Assembly: GCA_023421075.1 (NCBI GenBank)
Contig: JAEZUM010000040.1
Location: 1 to 64,000 of the forward strand
DNA from: Bacillota bacterium
GTDB lineage: Bacteria; Bacillota; Clostridia; Lachnospirales; Lachnospiraceae
Length of the DNA: 64,000 nucleotides
Direction: 5' to 3'
The notes beneath the pieces are model-generated. The model did not search any database. It saw only the letters and a program-made list of their open reading frames with translations, and had not been told where the DNA came from. The position numbers were made by a program, and so were the translations under genes. Shown piece by piece: positions 26,365-34,897 of the stretch (within the stretch, counting starts at the first letter, position 1; each line of letters starts with the position of its first letter).

Positions 26365-27237
26365 ATGAGTTTACGTTATGAACTGAATAAGAATCTGGCG
26401 CAAATGCTGAAGGGTGGAGTTATTATGGATGTTACGACACCGGAACAGGCTCGAATAGCAGAGGAGGCAGGAGCCTGTGCTGTTATGGCATTAGAACGGA
26501 TACCGGCAGATATCCGGGCTGCCGGTGGTGTATCTCGTATGAGTGATCCTAAGATGATAAAGGGAATTCAGGAGGCTGTTACGATTCCGGTAATGGCAAA
26601 GGTAAGAATCGGACATTTTGCTGAAGCCGGGATTCTAGAGGCTATCGAGATCGATTATATTGATGAGAGTGAGGTACTCTCTCCGGCCGACGATACCTTT
26701 CATATTGATAAAAGAAGCTTTCAGGTTCCGTTTGTCTGTGGAGCTAAGGATTTAGGAGAGGCACTGCGTCGGATTAATGAAGGTGCATCCATGATACGTA
26801 CCAAGGGGGAACCTGGCACCGGTGATGTTATACAGGCGGTTCGCCATCTTCGCCTTATTATGTCTCAAATCCGCAATCTGGTCAATATGAGGGAAGACGA
26901 GCTGTATCATGCGGCGAAGGAGCTTATGGTGCCTTATGATCTGGTATATGAGGTACATAAGAACGGTCGATTACCGGTTGTTAATTTTGCGGCGGGTGGT
27001 GTGGCAACTCCAGCAGATGCCGCGATGTTAATGCAATTAGGTGCAGAAGGTGTATTTGTCGGATCCGGTATCTTTAAGTCCGGTGATCCTGCGAAAAGAG
27101 CAAGAGCGATCGTACAGGCCGTAACGAATTATAATGATCCTAAAATGATTGCAGCGTTATCAGAGGATTTGGGTGAAGCTATGGTTGGAATTAATGAACA
27201 GGAGATTGATCTTCTTATGGCTCAGAGAGGAATCTAA
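26365..27237 (+). CDS. pdxS: Pyridoxal 5'-phosphate synthase subunit PdxS
   Basis: Synthase subunit that builds PLP from ribose 5-phosphate, glyceraldehyde 3-phosphate and ammonia. 290 residues, normal length. The catalytic segments are visible: GGVIMDVTTPEQA with the Asp, MAKVRIGHFAEA with the first Lys, and RTKGEPGTG with the second Lys region. FAAGGVATPADAA and GVFVGSGIFKS form the phosphate site. AAAGGAGAAGG precedes the ATG. It is read with pdxT, 16 bases downstream. Confidence 0.97.
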   Translation: MSLRYELNKNLAQMLKGGVIMDVTTPEQARIAEEAGACAVMALERIPADIRAAGGVSRMSDPKMIKGIQEAVTIPVMAKVRIGHFAEAGILEAIEIDYIDESEVLSPADDTFHIDKRSFQVPFVCGAKDLGEALRRINEGASMIRTKGEPGTGDVIQAVRHLRLIMSQIRNLVNMREDELYHAAKELMVPYDLVYEVHKNGRLPVVNFAAGGVATPADAAMLMQLGAEGVFVGSGIFKSGDPAKRARAIVQAVTNYNDPKMIAALSEDLGEAMVGINEQEIDLLMAQRGI

Positions 27238-27253
27238 ACAATAGGTGAGGAAC

Positions 27254-27820
27254 ATGAAACGTATCGGTATATTAGCATTACAGGGGGCCTTCGCAGAGCA
27301 TCAGAAAATGGTGGAGGAGCTCGGCGGAGAGTGCTTTGAAATAAGACAAAAGGCAAATCTCACATCCTGTACCATGGACGGTTTGATTATACCGGGCGGT
27401 GAGAGTACGGTGATGGGCAAGCTTTTAGCAGAAATGAATATGATGGAGTTGCTGCAGAAGAAAATAAAAGAAGGTTTGCCGGTATTCGGAACCTGTGCCG
27501 GATTGATCCTTCTTGCTAAAAATATTATGAATCAGAATAATTCATATCTTGCGGCTATGGACATCAGTGTGAAAAGGAATGCATATGGGAGGCAGCTTGG
27601 AAGTTTTCAGATCTCGGAGGAATTCTCCGGAATTGGTATGGTTCCGATGACATTTATTCGTGCACCATTGATCGAAAAGACCATGGAGGATACTCAAATT
27701 CTTGCCAGAGTTGACAATAAAGTAGTTGCAGCCCGTCAAAAAAATATGCTGGTGACTGCCTTTCATCCGGAATTGGCAGGAGATCTCAGGGTACATGAAT
27801 ACTTTATGAAAATGATATAA
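27254..27820 (+). CDS. pdxT: Pyridoxal 5'-phosphate synthase glutaminase subunit PdxT
   Basis: Class I glutaminase that feeds ammonia to PdxS, 188 residues. The Cys nucleophile is in GTCAGLILLA and the His-Glu pair in TAFHPELAGD. PGGESTVMGKL is the glutamine-binding loop, and ILALQGAFAEH is the N-terminal family motif. ATG 27254 follows AGGTGAGG; an in-frame GTG at 27245 lies within that ribosome site. Confidence 0.96.
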   Translation: MKRIGILALQGAFAEHQKMVEELGGECFEIRQKANLTSCTMDGLIIPGGESTVMGKLLAEMNMMELLQKKIKEGLPVFGTCAGLILLAKNIMNQNNSYLAAMDISVKRNAYGRQLGSFQISEEFSGIGMVPMTFIRAPLIEKTMEDTQILARVDNKVVAARQKNMLVTAFHPELAGDLRVHEYFMKMI

Positions 27821-27850
27821 ATATGTGTCACAAATGGAGTGATTACCATG

Positions 27851-27887
27851 AAATAGTCTCATAACTAGGATGAGGCTATTTTTTTTG
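27851..27887 (+). terminator. Rho-independent terminator of pdxST
   Basis: AATAGTCTCAT (27852-27862) pairs with ATGAGGCTATT (27870-27880), with one G-U pair, followed by eight T residues. Confidence 0.9.
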
Positions 27888-27907
27888 CAGATTATAGAGT
27901 GGAGTGG

Positions 27908-27937
27908 TTGTCATAAACTGTTGAAATGTGGTAATAT
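27908..27937 (+). promoter_or_regulatory. Promoter of the GGDEF-EAL gene
   Basis: TTGTCA (27908-27913), 18-base spacer, TAATAT (27932-27937). Confidence 0.45.
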
Positions 27938-28006
27938 TATATCTGAATTACATAGAATACAAGAGCAAAAGATGGAAGACAGGGAGAATACTTCAGGAGG
28001 TATACT

Positions 28007-30691
28007 ATGTGGATAAAGCGTTCGATCAGGAATAAGATGATCATTACAATATTGATTGGCTGTTTGTTGCCATATTTTTTAGGTGGTGTATATCTCAATT
28101 CCTTTCTGAAGGATTGGTTATATAATAACAGTATTATTCAGGCAAAGCAGACTCTGAACCAAGTGAACGAATTAGTCGAGCGTTCTCTGGTTTCTGATAT
28201 GGAAGAAGAAGTGACCCAGCTGGCTACGCTGGATATTATTTTAGAATCAAATTCTCAATTATCGAATTATGTAGATGCTTCCCAATCAACTAAGCATACA
28301 GAAATTACCGAAGGAGAAGCTAAAATTTCAAACTATTTTCGATCCTTGAAGGAGAGTCATACCACGACAAATTTTGTGTTTCTGGCAACGGAGGATGGAG
28401 GATATATGGAATATCCTGAATTTACGCCTTCGAAGAGCTATGATCCCAGAGAGAGGCCTTGGTATATTAATACGATAAATGAGAATCGGATCGTGATGTC
28501 AGAGCCATATAGGACTAACGTCACAAATGATATGGTAGTCAGCTTTACAAAATCGGTAATGAATGATGGGAGGGCAATTGGCGTAGTTGGGATTAGCGTT
28601 AAATTGGAGGAGCTGACCAATTCCATTCATAAGCTAAAGATTGGTAAGAACGGATATGTACTTTTATTAAGCCCGCAATATAAATTCATCGTTTCCCCAA
28701 GGAATAAGGAATGGACACTGAAGACTCCGGAGGAGGTCGGGCTTAGTGATTTTACAATATTGAATACAAAGGATGAGGCAACCTTTGAAACAGTCCTAAA
28801 CGGGGAGCTATGTGTTCTGAATACACTGACATCACAACAAAACGGGCTACATGTTATAACGGTCATCAGTAAAGCGGAAATCCTACAGAATGCCGGTATT
28901 ATTGCATCCATCCTTTACATGATATTTGCGATTACATTAATCGTAATCTCGATTGCTGTATTTCAAATATCGAAGTATATCACGCGGCCGATTTTGGAGA
29001 TTGCATCCGTTATTAATCATATGACCGATTTTGATTTTCATTTTGAAAAGGATTCAAAGGTAGATTCTTATGTAAAACGATCGGATGAAATCGGTGTCGT
29101 ATCAACGGCGCTGTTGGATATGCATGATAATTACAAGGAGCTGATTACTCAGGTTAATTATATCAATCAGGAAATCAATCACATCGACATTGAAAAGAAT
29201 AGTCAGTTAAAGGTAGAGGTTTCACAGAAGAATCCATTCCAGAATGTAATACGATCCATGAATGAATTAATGTCCCGAATCTATCAGAATGTGAATGAGC
29301 TACGTTTGACCAATCTAAAGATGCAGGAGAAAAATGATCAATTAACGGCGTCAGAGGAAGAACTGACCGCACAGCTGGAAGAGATTGAGGCGCAAAGAGA
29401 TTATATCAATTATATTGCCTGCCATGACGTATTGACTGGATTACCGAATCGGAGAAGCTTTGCGGAGCACCTGAAGGAGCGAATATATTCTGATCAATAC
29501 GGTGCAGTTATTCTCCTGGATATTGATGATTTTAAGGGTATCAATGACACACAGGGGCATGTCTTCGGCGACCGTGTATTAGAGGAGATCGCAAAACGGT
29601 TACAGGGGACGGATCAAAAACGTACCTTTGTATCTCGCTTCGGGGGAGATGAATTTCTGATCCTTCTGGAATGCGAGGAAGGCTATCCGGATCTGTTGCA
29701 ATGTCTGGAAGGAATCTGCAAACTATTTGATAATAAGCTGAAGATTGATGACATTGATATCGAAATTCGTTTTAGTATCGGTGTATCCTTGTTCCCCACA
29801 GACAGCAGGGATGTTAACCAACTGGTTATGAATGCAGATTTGGCAATGTATGCGGTAAAAAATGCGGGCAAAAACGGTTATCGATTATTTGATACTGCAA
29901 TGCTTGAAGAGCAGATGAAGAAATCCAATATTGAGACTTATCTGCGCGAAGCGATAGAGAATGACGGCTTCAAATTGCTATATCAACCCCAGATCGATAT
30001 TCGAACCGGAAGGATTACTGCTTATGAGGCTTTATTACGCTTAAAGGATCACAATATCTCACCCTCTGTATTCATTGATATTGCTGAAAAGAACGGTTCG
30101 ATCATAAAAATAGGAAGAATCGTCACACAGAAAGTGATAGAGCAGATCGCAAAATGGAGATCCGAAGGGCTGGATATTAAGTCCGTTTCCATTAATTTTT
30201 CGGTCAACCAGCTTCATGATAGCGGTTATGTCGGATACCTGCAATCACTTTTGGAGCAATATCGGTTAGAGCCGGAGATTCTTGAGATTGAGATTACCGA
30301 GAATATCTTTATGGAGAATCAACAGATAACGAAGGCATTTCTAGGACAGCTGAAGGAGCTTGGGATTCGAATCTCAATCGATGACTTTGGTACGGGCTAT
30401 TCCTCTTTACATTATCTTACCTATCTTCCTGTGGATATCGTGAAGCTGGATCGGTCCTTAAATCTAAAGTTCCTGGAGATTGAGAATATAAAAGTTATGG
30501 ACAGTTTGATCTCATTGGTTCATAGCCTCGGATTACTTGTAATTGCAGAGGGAATCGAAGAATTGGAGCAGGTTCAGAGGCTCTGCAGTGTGGATTGTGA
30601 TTATATCCAAGGCTTCTTTTTCAGCAGGCCCCTGGAGGCAGATCAGATATCGTCCATCCATTCAAATCGATATGATATCTATCAGAGATAA
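28007..30691 (+). CDS. Membrane sensor with dCache, HAMP, GGDEF and EAL domains
   Basis: 894-residue c-di-GMP enzyme. A first helix (about 10-30) is followed by an extracytoplasmic double-Cache sensor (about 37-290; DPRERPWYINT and GKNGYVLLLSP are Cache motifs). Then come a second helix (about 293-315), HAMP, a coiled coil (about 425-465), GGDEF (intact signature at 546-550) and EAL (EALL at 674). EAL residues look complete: EITEN, IDDFGTGYSS, a Lys in VKLDRS, AEGIEE and QGFFFSRPL. Both synthesis and breakdown are possible; which dominates cannot be read. GGAGG precedes the ATG; own promoter. Confidence 0.93.
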   Translation: MWIKRSIRNKMIITILIGCLLPYFLGGVYLNSFLKDWLYNNSIIQAKQTLNQVNELVERSLVSDMEEEVTQLATLDIILESNSQLSNYVDASQSTKHTEITEGEAKISNYFRSLKESHTTTNFVFLATEDGGYMEYPEFTPSKSYDPRERPWYINTINENRIVMSEPYRTNVTNDMVVSFTKSVMNDGRAIGVVGISVKLEELTNSIHKLKIGKNGYVLLLSPQYKFIVSPRNKEWTLKTPEEVGLSDFTILNTKDEATFETVLNGELCVLNTLTSQQNGLHVITVISKAEILQNAGIIASILYMIFAITLIVISIAVFQISKYITRPILEIASVINHMTDFDFHFEKDSKVDSYVKRSDEIGVVSTALLDMHDNYKELITQVNYINQEINHIDIEKNSQLKVEVSQKNPFQNVIRSMNELMSRIYQNVNELRLTNLKMQEKNDQLTASEEELTAQLEEIEAQRDYINYIACHDVLTGLPNRRSFAEHLKERIYSDQYGAVILLDIDDFKGINDTQGHVFGDRVLEEIAKRLQGTDQKRTFVSRFGGDEFLILLECEEGYPDLLQCLEGICKLFDNKLKIDDIDIEIRFSIGVSLFPTDSRDVNQLVMNADLAMYAVKNAGKNGYRLFDTAMLEEQMKKSNIETYLREAIENDGFKLLYQPQIDIRTGRITAYEALLRLKDHNISPSVFIDIAEKNGSIIKIGRIVTQKVIEQIAKWRSEGLDIKSVSINFSVNQLHDSGYVGYLQSLLEQYRLEPEILEIEITENIFMENQQITKAFLGQLKELGIRISIDDFGTGYSSLHYLTYLPVDIVKLDRSLNLKFLEIENIKVMDSLISLVHSLGLLVIAEGIEELEQVQRLCSVDCDYIQGFFFSRPLEADQISSIHSNRYDIYQR

Positions 30692-30766
30692 TCAATCGGT
30701 TCTGAAGCAATGGTTATGTATAGCAATATTTGATTATCTAGTAACTGTAAAATGATCAATGAATTG

Positions 30767-30803
30767 ATACCGGATCCATTATTAATGGATCCGGTATTAT
30801 TTG
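30767..30803 (+). terminator. Terminator-like palindrome
   Basis: ATACCGGATCCAT (30767-30779) pairs with ATGGATCCGGTAT (30785-30797), followed by a modest T-rich tail. Confidence 0.7.
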
Positions 30804-30850
30804 TTATTGGTAAAAATGTATATCTGAAATCATATAGTTAAGAAAAATAT

Positions 30851-30879
30851 TTGATTGTTTTGTAATTATGTGCTAAAAT
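30851..30879 (+). promoter_or_regulatory. Promoter of the O-antigen-ligase-like gene
   Basis: TTGATT (30851-30856), 17-base spacer, TAAAAT (30874-30879). Confidence 0.5.
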
Positions 30880-30983
30880 ACATCCTTGTGCAAAAGAATA
30901 TCAAAGATTGCTACGGCTAAAAATCTGCACGGACGGATGCTTGACCGGCTTTACATTTATTTTGACTAATCAGAAAGAAGGCG

Positions 30984-32165
30984 ATGACAATAGAAAATAT
31001 AGCATTAAAGCGTCGTTTAGACCTATCCTTAACTTGTTCCAATATAATATACTTTGCAGCAGTATCCATTTTTCTTCCGTATGTATTAACTGCACTCGTA
31101 CTTACTTTTCTTATCGCTTATATCATATTCAATAAATACACAAGGCAAATGATCTTCGTACATAAGGGTTCCGGCTTATTAAAGGTAGTCTTTGGTTATA
31201 TACTGGTCATCCCCTTACTATATAAGAACTGGATGGGATTCATCGTTGGAGCCGGTATGATTCTGGCAATGATCTTCGGTTTGTTCATGAGAAGTGTAAT
31301 GACGAAGGAGCTTTTTGAGCGAGTATTACACTTTATTTGTATGTTAAGCCTCACCAGTGCCGGAGTTGCCATACTGGAGAAATTGTTCAATGTAATCTTT
31401 GACAGCAGACACAGCCATCGCATCGCAGCGGTGTTTTCACATCCGAATTATTTCGGTACGATTGTTGGTACCGTAATCATTATTTGTGCCTATAAGATCT
31501 TAACGAATCAGGGCAATAAACTGTTTTATATCCTGGTTGGTATGGTAAATGTAATCAGCATGTATTTATGCAAGAGTATGTTTGTGTGGGTTGAGGTATT
31601 TATCGGGATTACCGTATTACTGGTAATGCTGAAATACAATCATCTGCTTGCCTTGTGGCTATTAGCTGCTTTTCTGGGTATATTGGCCATCTTTGGTCTG
31701 AACCTACCGATCATTCCACGACTATCCGATATGGAGCTTACCATATCGCTTCGGGAAAGAATCTGGGCATTGGCTTTAAAACAGATAAAAGCCACTCCCT
31801 TATTCGGTCATGGCTTTCTATCCTTCCGTTTTATTTATAACAGCTCTTATAAGAACAATCGAATTCCACATGCTCATAATATTTATCTTGATATGATGCT
31901 TAACTTTGGTATCGTGGGGAGTGTATTGATTCTTTGGTTCTTATGTAAGTATTACATCTCCTTACTCGTTACTCGTATTAAGGAGAAAAACACAATCATT
32001 GGATCCTTAATACTTGCTGTTACTGTCGTTGGCCTGGTTCATGGTGCGACGGATCTTACTTTATTGTGGATACAGACCTTTCCTCTGTTTTTGATTATAC
32101 TAAGTGGTCTCGGAGCAGAAGAGAAGAACGGCAGATATCATGTTAATACCGATTGGTTTTTTTGA
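30984..32165 (+). CDS. O-antigen ligase / Wzy_C-like membrane protein
   Basis: 393-residue membrane protein with about ten hydrophobic segments. The second half carries the Wzy_C pattern: a loop with SLRERIWALALKQIKATPLFGHGFLSF, then PHAHNIYLDMMLNFGIVGS, including the conserved Arg and His of ligases and polymerases. Such proteins join or polymerise surface polysaccharide units. It is a lone gene with no glycosyltransferases nearby, so the substrate is unknown. AGAAGGCG precedes the ATG. Its end overlaps the convergent ABC exporter gene by 28 bases. Confidence 0.85.
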   Translation: MTIENIALKRRLDLSLTCSNIIYFAAVSIFLPYVLTALVLTFLIAYIIFNKYTRQMIFVHKGSGLLKVVFGYILVIPLLYKNWMGFIVGAGMILAMIFGLFMRSVMTKELFERVLHFICMLSLTSAGVAILEKLFNVIFDSRHSHRIAAVFSHPNYFGTIVGTVIIICAYKILTNQGNKLFYILVGMVNVISMYLCKSMFVWVEVFIGITVLLVMLKYNHLLALWLLAAFLGILAIFGLNLPIIPRLSDMELTISLRERIWALALKQIKATPLFGHGFLSFRFIYNSSYKNNRIPHAHNIYLDMMLNFGIVGSVLILWFLCKYYISLLVTRIKEKNTIIGSLILAVTVVGLVHGATDLTLLWIQTFPLFLIILSGLGAEEKNGRYHVNTDWFF

Positions 32166-33886
32166 TTCTGAGCCTGATTCAATCGTTTATATAACCCCTC
32201 CTGATGTATCAGTTCCTCGTGGGTACCTCGTTGCACGATACGACCCTCCTCCAAAACCAAGATAAGATCGGAATTTTGAATGGTGGAAAGACGGTGAGCG
32301 ATCGCTACAATGGTTCGGGTACCGGCCAGATCGGCGATTGCCTTTTGAATCTCTCGTTCTGTTTCCACATCGACAGAAGCAGTTGCTTCGTCCAGTATAA
32401 TAATTGGTGCCTTTCGAAGAATCGCTCTTGCAATCGCGATTCTTTGTTTTTGTCCTCCGGATAAACGCATACCGCGTTCACCTACTCTGGTTTCATATTG
32501 GTTCGGCATTTCCATAATATTTTCATGAATTCTGGCTGCCCTAGCAGCTGCGATAATCTCTTCCTGGTTGGCCACAGGGTCAGCATATCCGATGTTCTCC
32601 AGTATAGTTCCGTTGAATAAGAAGGTATCCTGAAGCACAGGGGCGATATTTAACCGAAGACTCTCAAGTGTTACTTCCCGAATATCCTTCCCGTCAATCA
32701 AAATGCGGCCTTCCTTCGGGTCATAAAAGCGGGAAATTAGTTGGGTCAGTGTTGTTTTTCCTACTCCCGTCGGTCCGACCAAGGCAATCATTTGTCCTGG
32801 TTTACACTCAAAATTAATATCTTTTAGGACAGGTACCTTCTGTTCATAATGAAAGCTTATGTTTTCAAAGGTAATACCACCCTTTACTCCGGTTAACTCC
32901 GATGCATTCGGGGAATTCGTAATATCATTTGGAGTGTCTAAAATCATCATGACACGTTCCGCTCCGGCATATGCCTGTTGGATTTCCTCCAGTATTCTGG
33001 CTAATCCGGAGATGGGTGCATAGAATAGGGACAAATATAATAAAAATGCGATAATATCAGATACACTCAATTCTCCGTGCAGAGCAAAGATACCACCGAC
33101 GCCTACTACAATAACAGTACCGGTCGAGGATAGGAACTCAACCCCGGGATGGAAAAAGGCTCCCATATTCAAAGCATGTAGAATAGCCTTCGTATAATTA
33201 TGTGCGCCAACGGTTACCTGCTCCTGTTCATAGGACTCCTGACCGAAAGCCTGAATTTCATGAATTCCGGAGAAATTATCCTGAAGCTTAGCATTCAATT
33301 CGGCGATTGCTTTCTGTGCCTTCTTGAAATTAGGACGTATCTTGGTGGAGAAGATCCAGCCCGAGATTAGGATGAAGGGAATCGGAATTATGGTTAGTAA
33401 GGCGAGCTTAGCATTAATCGTCAATAGAATAATCATAATGCCGATAACCGTTACAATATTTGTCAGCATATCGGGTATGATATGTGCATAGAGAAGCTCG
33501 AAGGTGGCTGTATCATTTACCACACGGCTCATCAGATCACCGGTTTGTTTGTCATGAAAAAAGCTCATAGAAAAATCCTGTATCTTAGCGTAGACTTTAA
33601 CACGGATATCCTCAACGAGATTCCAGGCTGCTTTGTGTGCAAGGTAATTGCTAAGATAGCGGAACAAAATTCGTAAAAGATATAATGCAATTAATAGGAA
33701 TGTTAAATTGTAGATCTGTTTGAGATAATCCTCAGATTGCCCCTTTTCTACCAGAGCGGTCATCGAGGAGAGAAGCTTTGGTGCAGCCAGATTAATTAAG
33801 GTCAAGGCAAAGGTTGAAAGAATAGCAATCAGGTAAAGCGCTTTATAACGGATTGCTTCCTTTCCCAGTCTCCATAGTAGTTTCAT
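32138..33886 (-). CDS. ABC exporter, fused permease and ATPase (MsbA/LmrA type)
   Basis: 582-residue half-exporter that should act as a homodimer. The membrane domain with six helices covers about residues 15-315 and the nucleotide-binding domain about 335-570. The latter has Walker A GPTGVGKTT, signature LSGGQKQR, Walker B IIILDEATAS and the His switch in IAHRLST, all intact. ATG 33886 follows GGGAGGA; an in-frame ATG at 33931 is less likely. The substrate may be lipid, peptide or drug. Since it stands alone on the minus strand, a homodimer is more likely than a heterodimer. Confidence 0.92.
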   Translation of the reverse strand: MKLLWRLGKEAIRYKALYLIAILSTFALTLINLAAPKLLSSMTALVEKGQSEDYLKQIYNLTFLLIALYLLRILFRYLSNYLAHKAAWNLVEDIRVKVYAKIQDFSMSFFHDKQTGDLMSRVVNDTATFELLYAHIIPDMLTNIVTVIGIMIILLTINAKLALLTIIPIPFILISGWIFSTKIRPNFKKAQKAIAELNAKLQDNFSGIHEIQAFGQESYEQEQVTVGAHNYTKAILHALNMGAFFHPGVEFLSSTGTVIVVGVGGIFALHGELSVSDIIAFLLYLSLFYAPISGLARILEEIQQAYAGAERVMMILDTPNDITNSPNASELTGVKGGITFENISFHYEQKVPVLKDINFECKPGQMIALVGPTGVGKTTLTQLISRFYDPKEGRILIDGKDIREVTLESLRLNIAPVLQDTFLFNGTILENIGYADPVANQEEIIAAARAARIHENIMEMPNQYETRVGERGMRLSGGQKQRIAIARAILRKAPIIILDEATASVDVETEREIQKAIADLAGTRTIVAIAHRLSTIQNSDLILVLEEGRIVQRGTHEELIHQEGLYKRLNQAQNQKNQSVLT

Positions 33887-33937
33887 TGATTTTTCGTCCT
33901 CCCATATCCTGTTGAAGTAGCTTGTTCCCAAGGAATT

Positions 33938-33966
33938 ATTGTACTATACTTTGAATGAATTGTCAC
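33938..33966 (-). promoter_or_regulatory. Promoter of the ABC exporter gene
   Basis: On the minus strand GTGACA, 17-base spacer, TACAAT. Confidence 0.5.
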
Positions 33967-34139
33967 CGTTTCGTACCATTTTAGCAATTAATTCCCAATG
34001 GAGAAATGGCTCATCTTATAAAGGAAATGTGAAATATGATAAATGACAAAAGGCCTGTTGTATATTTTATGGTGTAAGATACATACTAATCCAAGCAAGC
34101 TCATTGGGTAAATGTATCTTAAAGAAAGGCAGTGGAAGA

Positions 34140-34595
34140 ATGAAAAATAAGAATCTGTTTCCACCAACCGCTGAAAGGGTATGTCTAAAGACCGACCCGA
34201 AGATTAATGCGGAGATCAGGAATCAAACCATAAGAAATCTGAATATATTTAAGAGCTGTAATGAAACTGATATTTCGGAACGGATCCGCAGATTGAATCA
34301 GGAATGGGACACCGAACGGGTACTTGAGGTAAATGCAAGTATGCTGATTTTTTTAAGCTCCTATCTGGGTATACGTATCAGTCGTATCTGGTTTCTGGTA
34401 ACAGGTGCGGTCAGTGTGTTTATGCTATGGCACGCCTTGCTTGGCTGGTGCCCTCCGTTGCCTCTGATCCGCAAATGGGGTGTCAGAACGGAGAATGAGA
34501 TTCTCTCTGAGAAAATCGCGCTAAAAATCATGAGAGGTGACTTTGAGCAGGGTGGAACAACAGCCGCCGACTATTTGAATATGGCAGAAAAATAA
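34140..34595 (+). CDS. DUF2892-like small membrane protein
   Basis: 151-residue protein. The N-terminal 60 residues are polar. The segment from about 66 to 115 has two hydrophobic helices ending in GWCPPLPLIRKWG, like the YgaP-type inner-membrane DUF2892 domain that normally ends in GYCP. The C-terminus is soluble. ATG 34140 has only a weak site (GGAAG). Function unknown; related domains are often linked to rhodanese and sulfur metabolism. Confidence 0.7.
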   Translation: MKNKNLFPPTAERVCLKTDPKINAEIRNQTIRNLNIFKSCNETDISERIRRLNQEWDTERVLEVNASMLIFLSSYLGIRISRIWFLVTGAVSVFMLWHALLGWCPPLPLIRKWGVRTENEILSEKIALKIMRGDFEQGGTTAADYLNMAEK

Positions 34596-34607
34596 AATCG
34601 TAAGAAA

Positions 34608-34823
34608 GATGCTGTTGCATAACGTAAGATTATGTGGAAGGTAAGGACAACATGCATCCCATAATACACTGTTTGACGGACAGATTGTTGATTTTGTATG
34701 ACTAAATATCAAACATTTATGTTTGATAATGACATACGAAACAATAAGATGTCCGTCAACCTGTGTGTGAGGGATGCATGTTGTTCTTTTCTTCCTCTAT
34801 ACATTAACTTTTGCAACAGCCCC
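34608..34823. mobile_element. MITE-like 216-bp imperfect palindrome with IS6-like ends
   Basis: The interval is one long imperfect inverted repeat. The left arm begins GATGCTGTTGCATAACG (34608) and the right arm, read inward, begins GGGGCTGTTGCAAAAG (from 34823). Both arms then share GACAACATGCATCCC, TTGACGGACA and, at the exact centre, TATCAAACAT/ATGTTTGATA (34707-34716 and 34719-34728). No coding frame of merit. The GGxxCTGTTGCAAAG form resembles IS6-family terminal repeats as I recall them, so a MITE derived from such an element is likely. No clear target duplication was seen. It fills the gap between two same-strand genes. Confidence 0.7.
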
Positions 34824-34835
34824 TTTTGTTTCAAA

Positions 34836-34864
34836 TTGTATCAATTTACCATCTATGGTACAAT
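34836..34864 (+). promoter_or_regulatory. Promoter of the Rph-like gene, just outside the palindromic element
   Basis: TTGTAT (34836-34841), 17-base spacer, TACAAT (34859-34864), 13 bases from the element's right end. Confidence 0.5.
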
Positions 34865-34897
34865 AGACCATATTGATTACATGTGGGGTGAGCGGCT

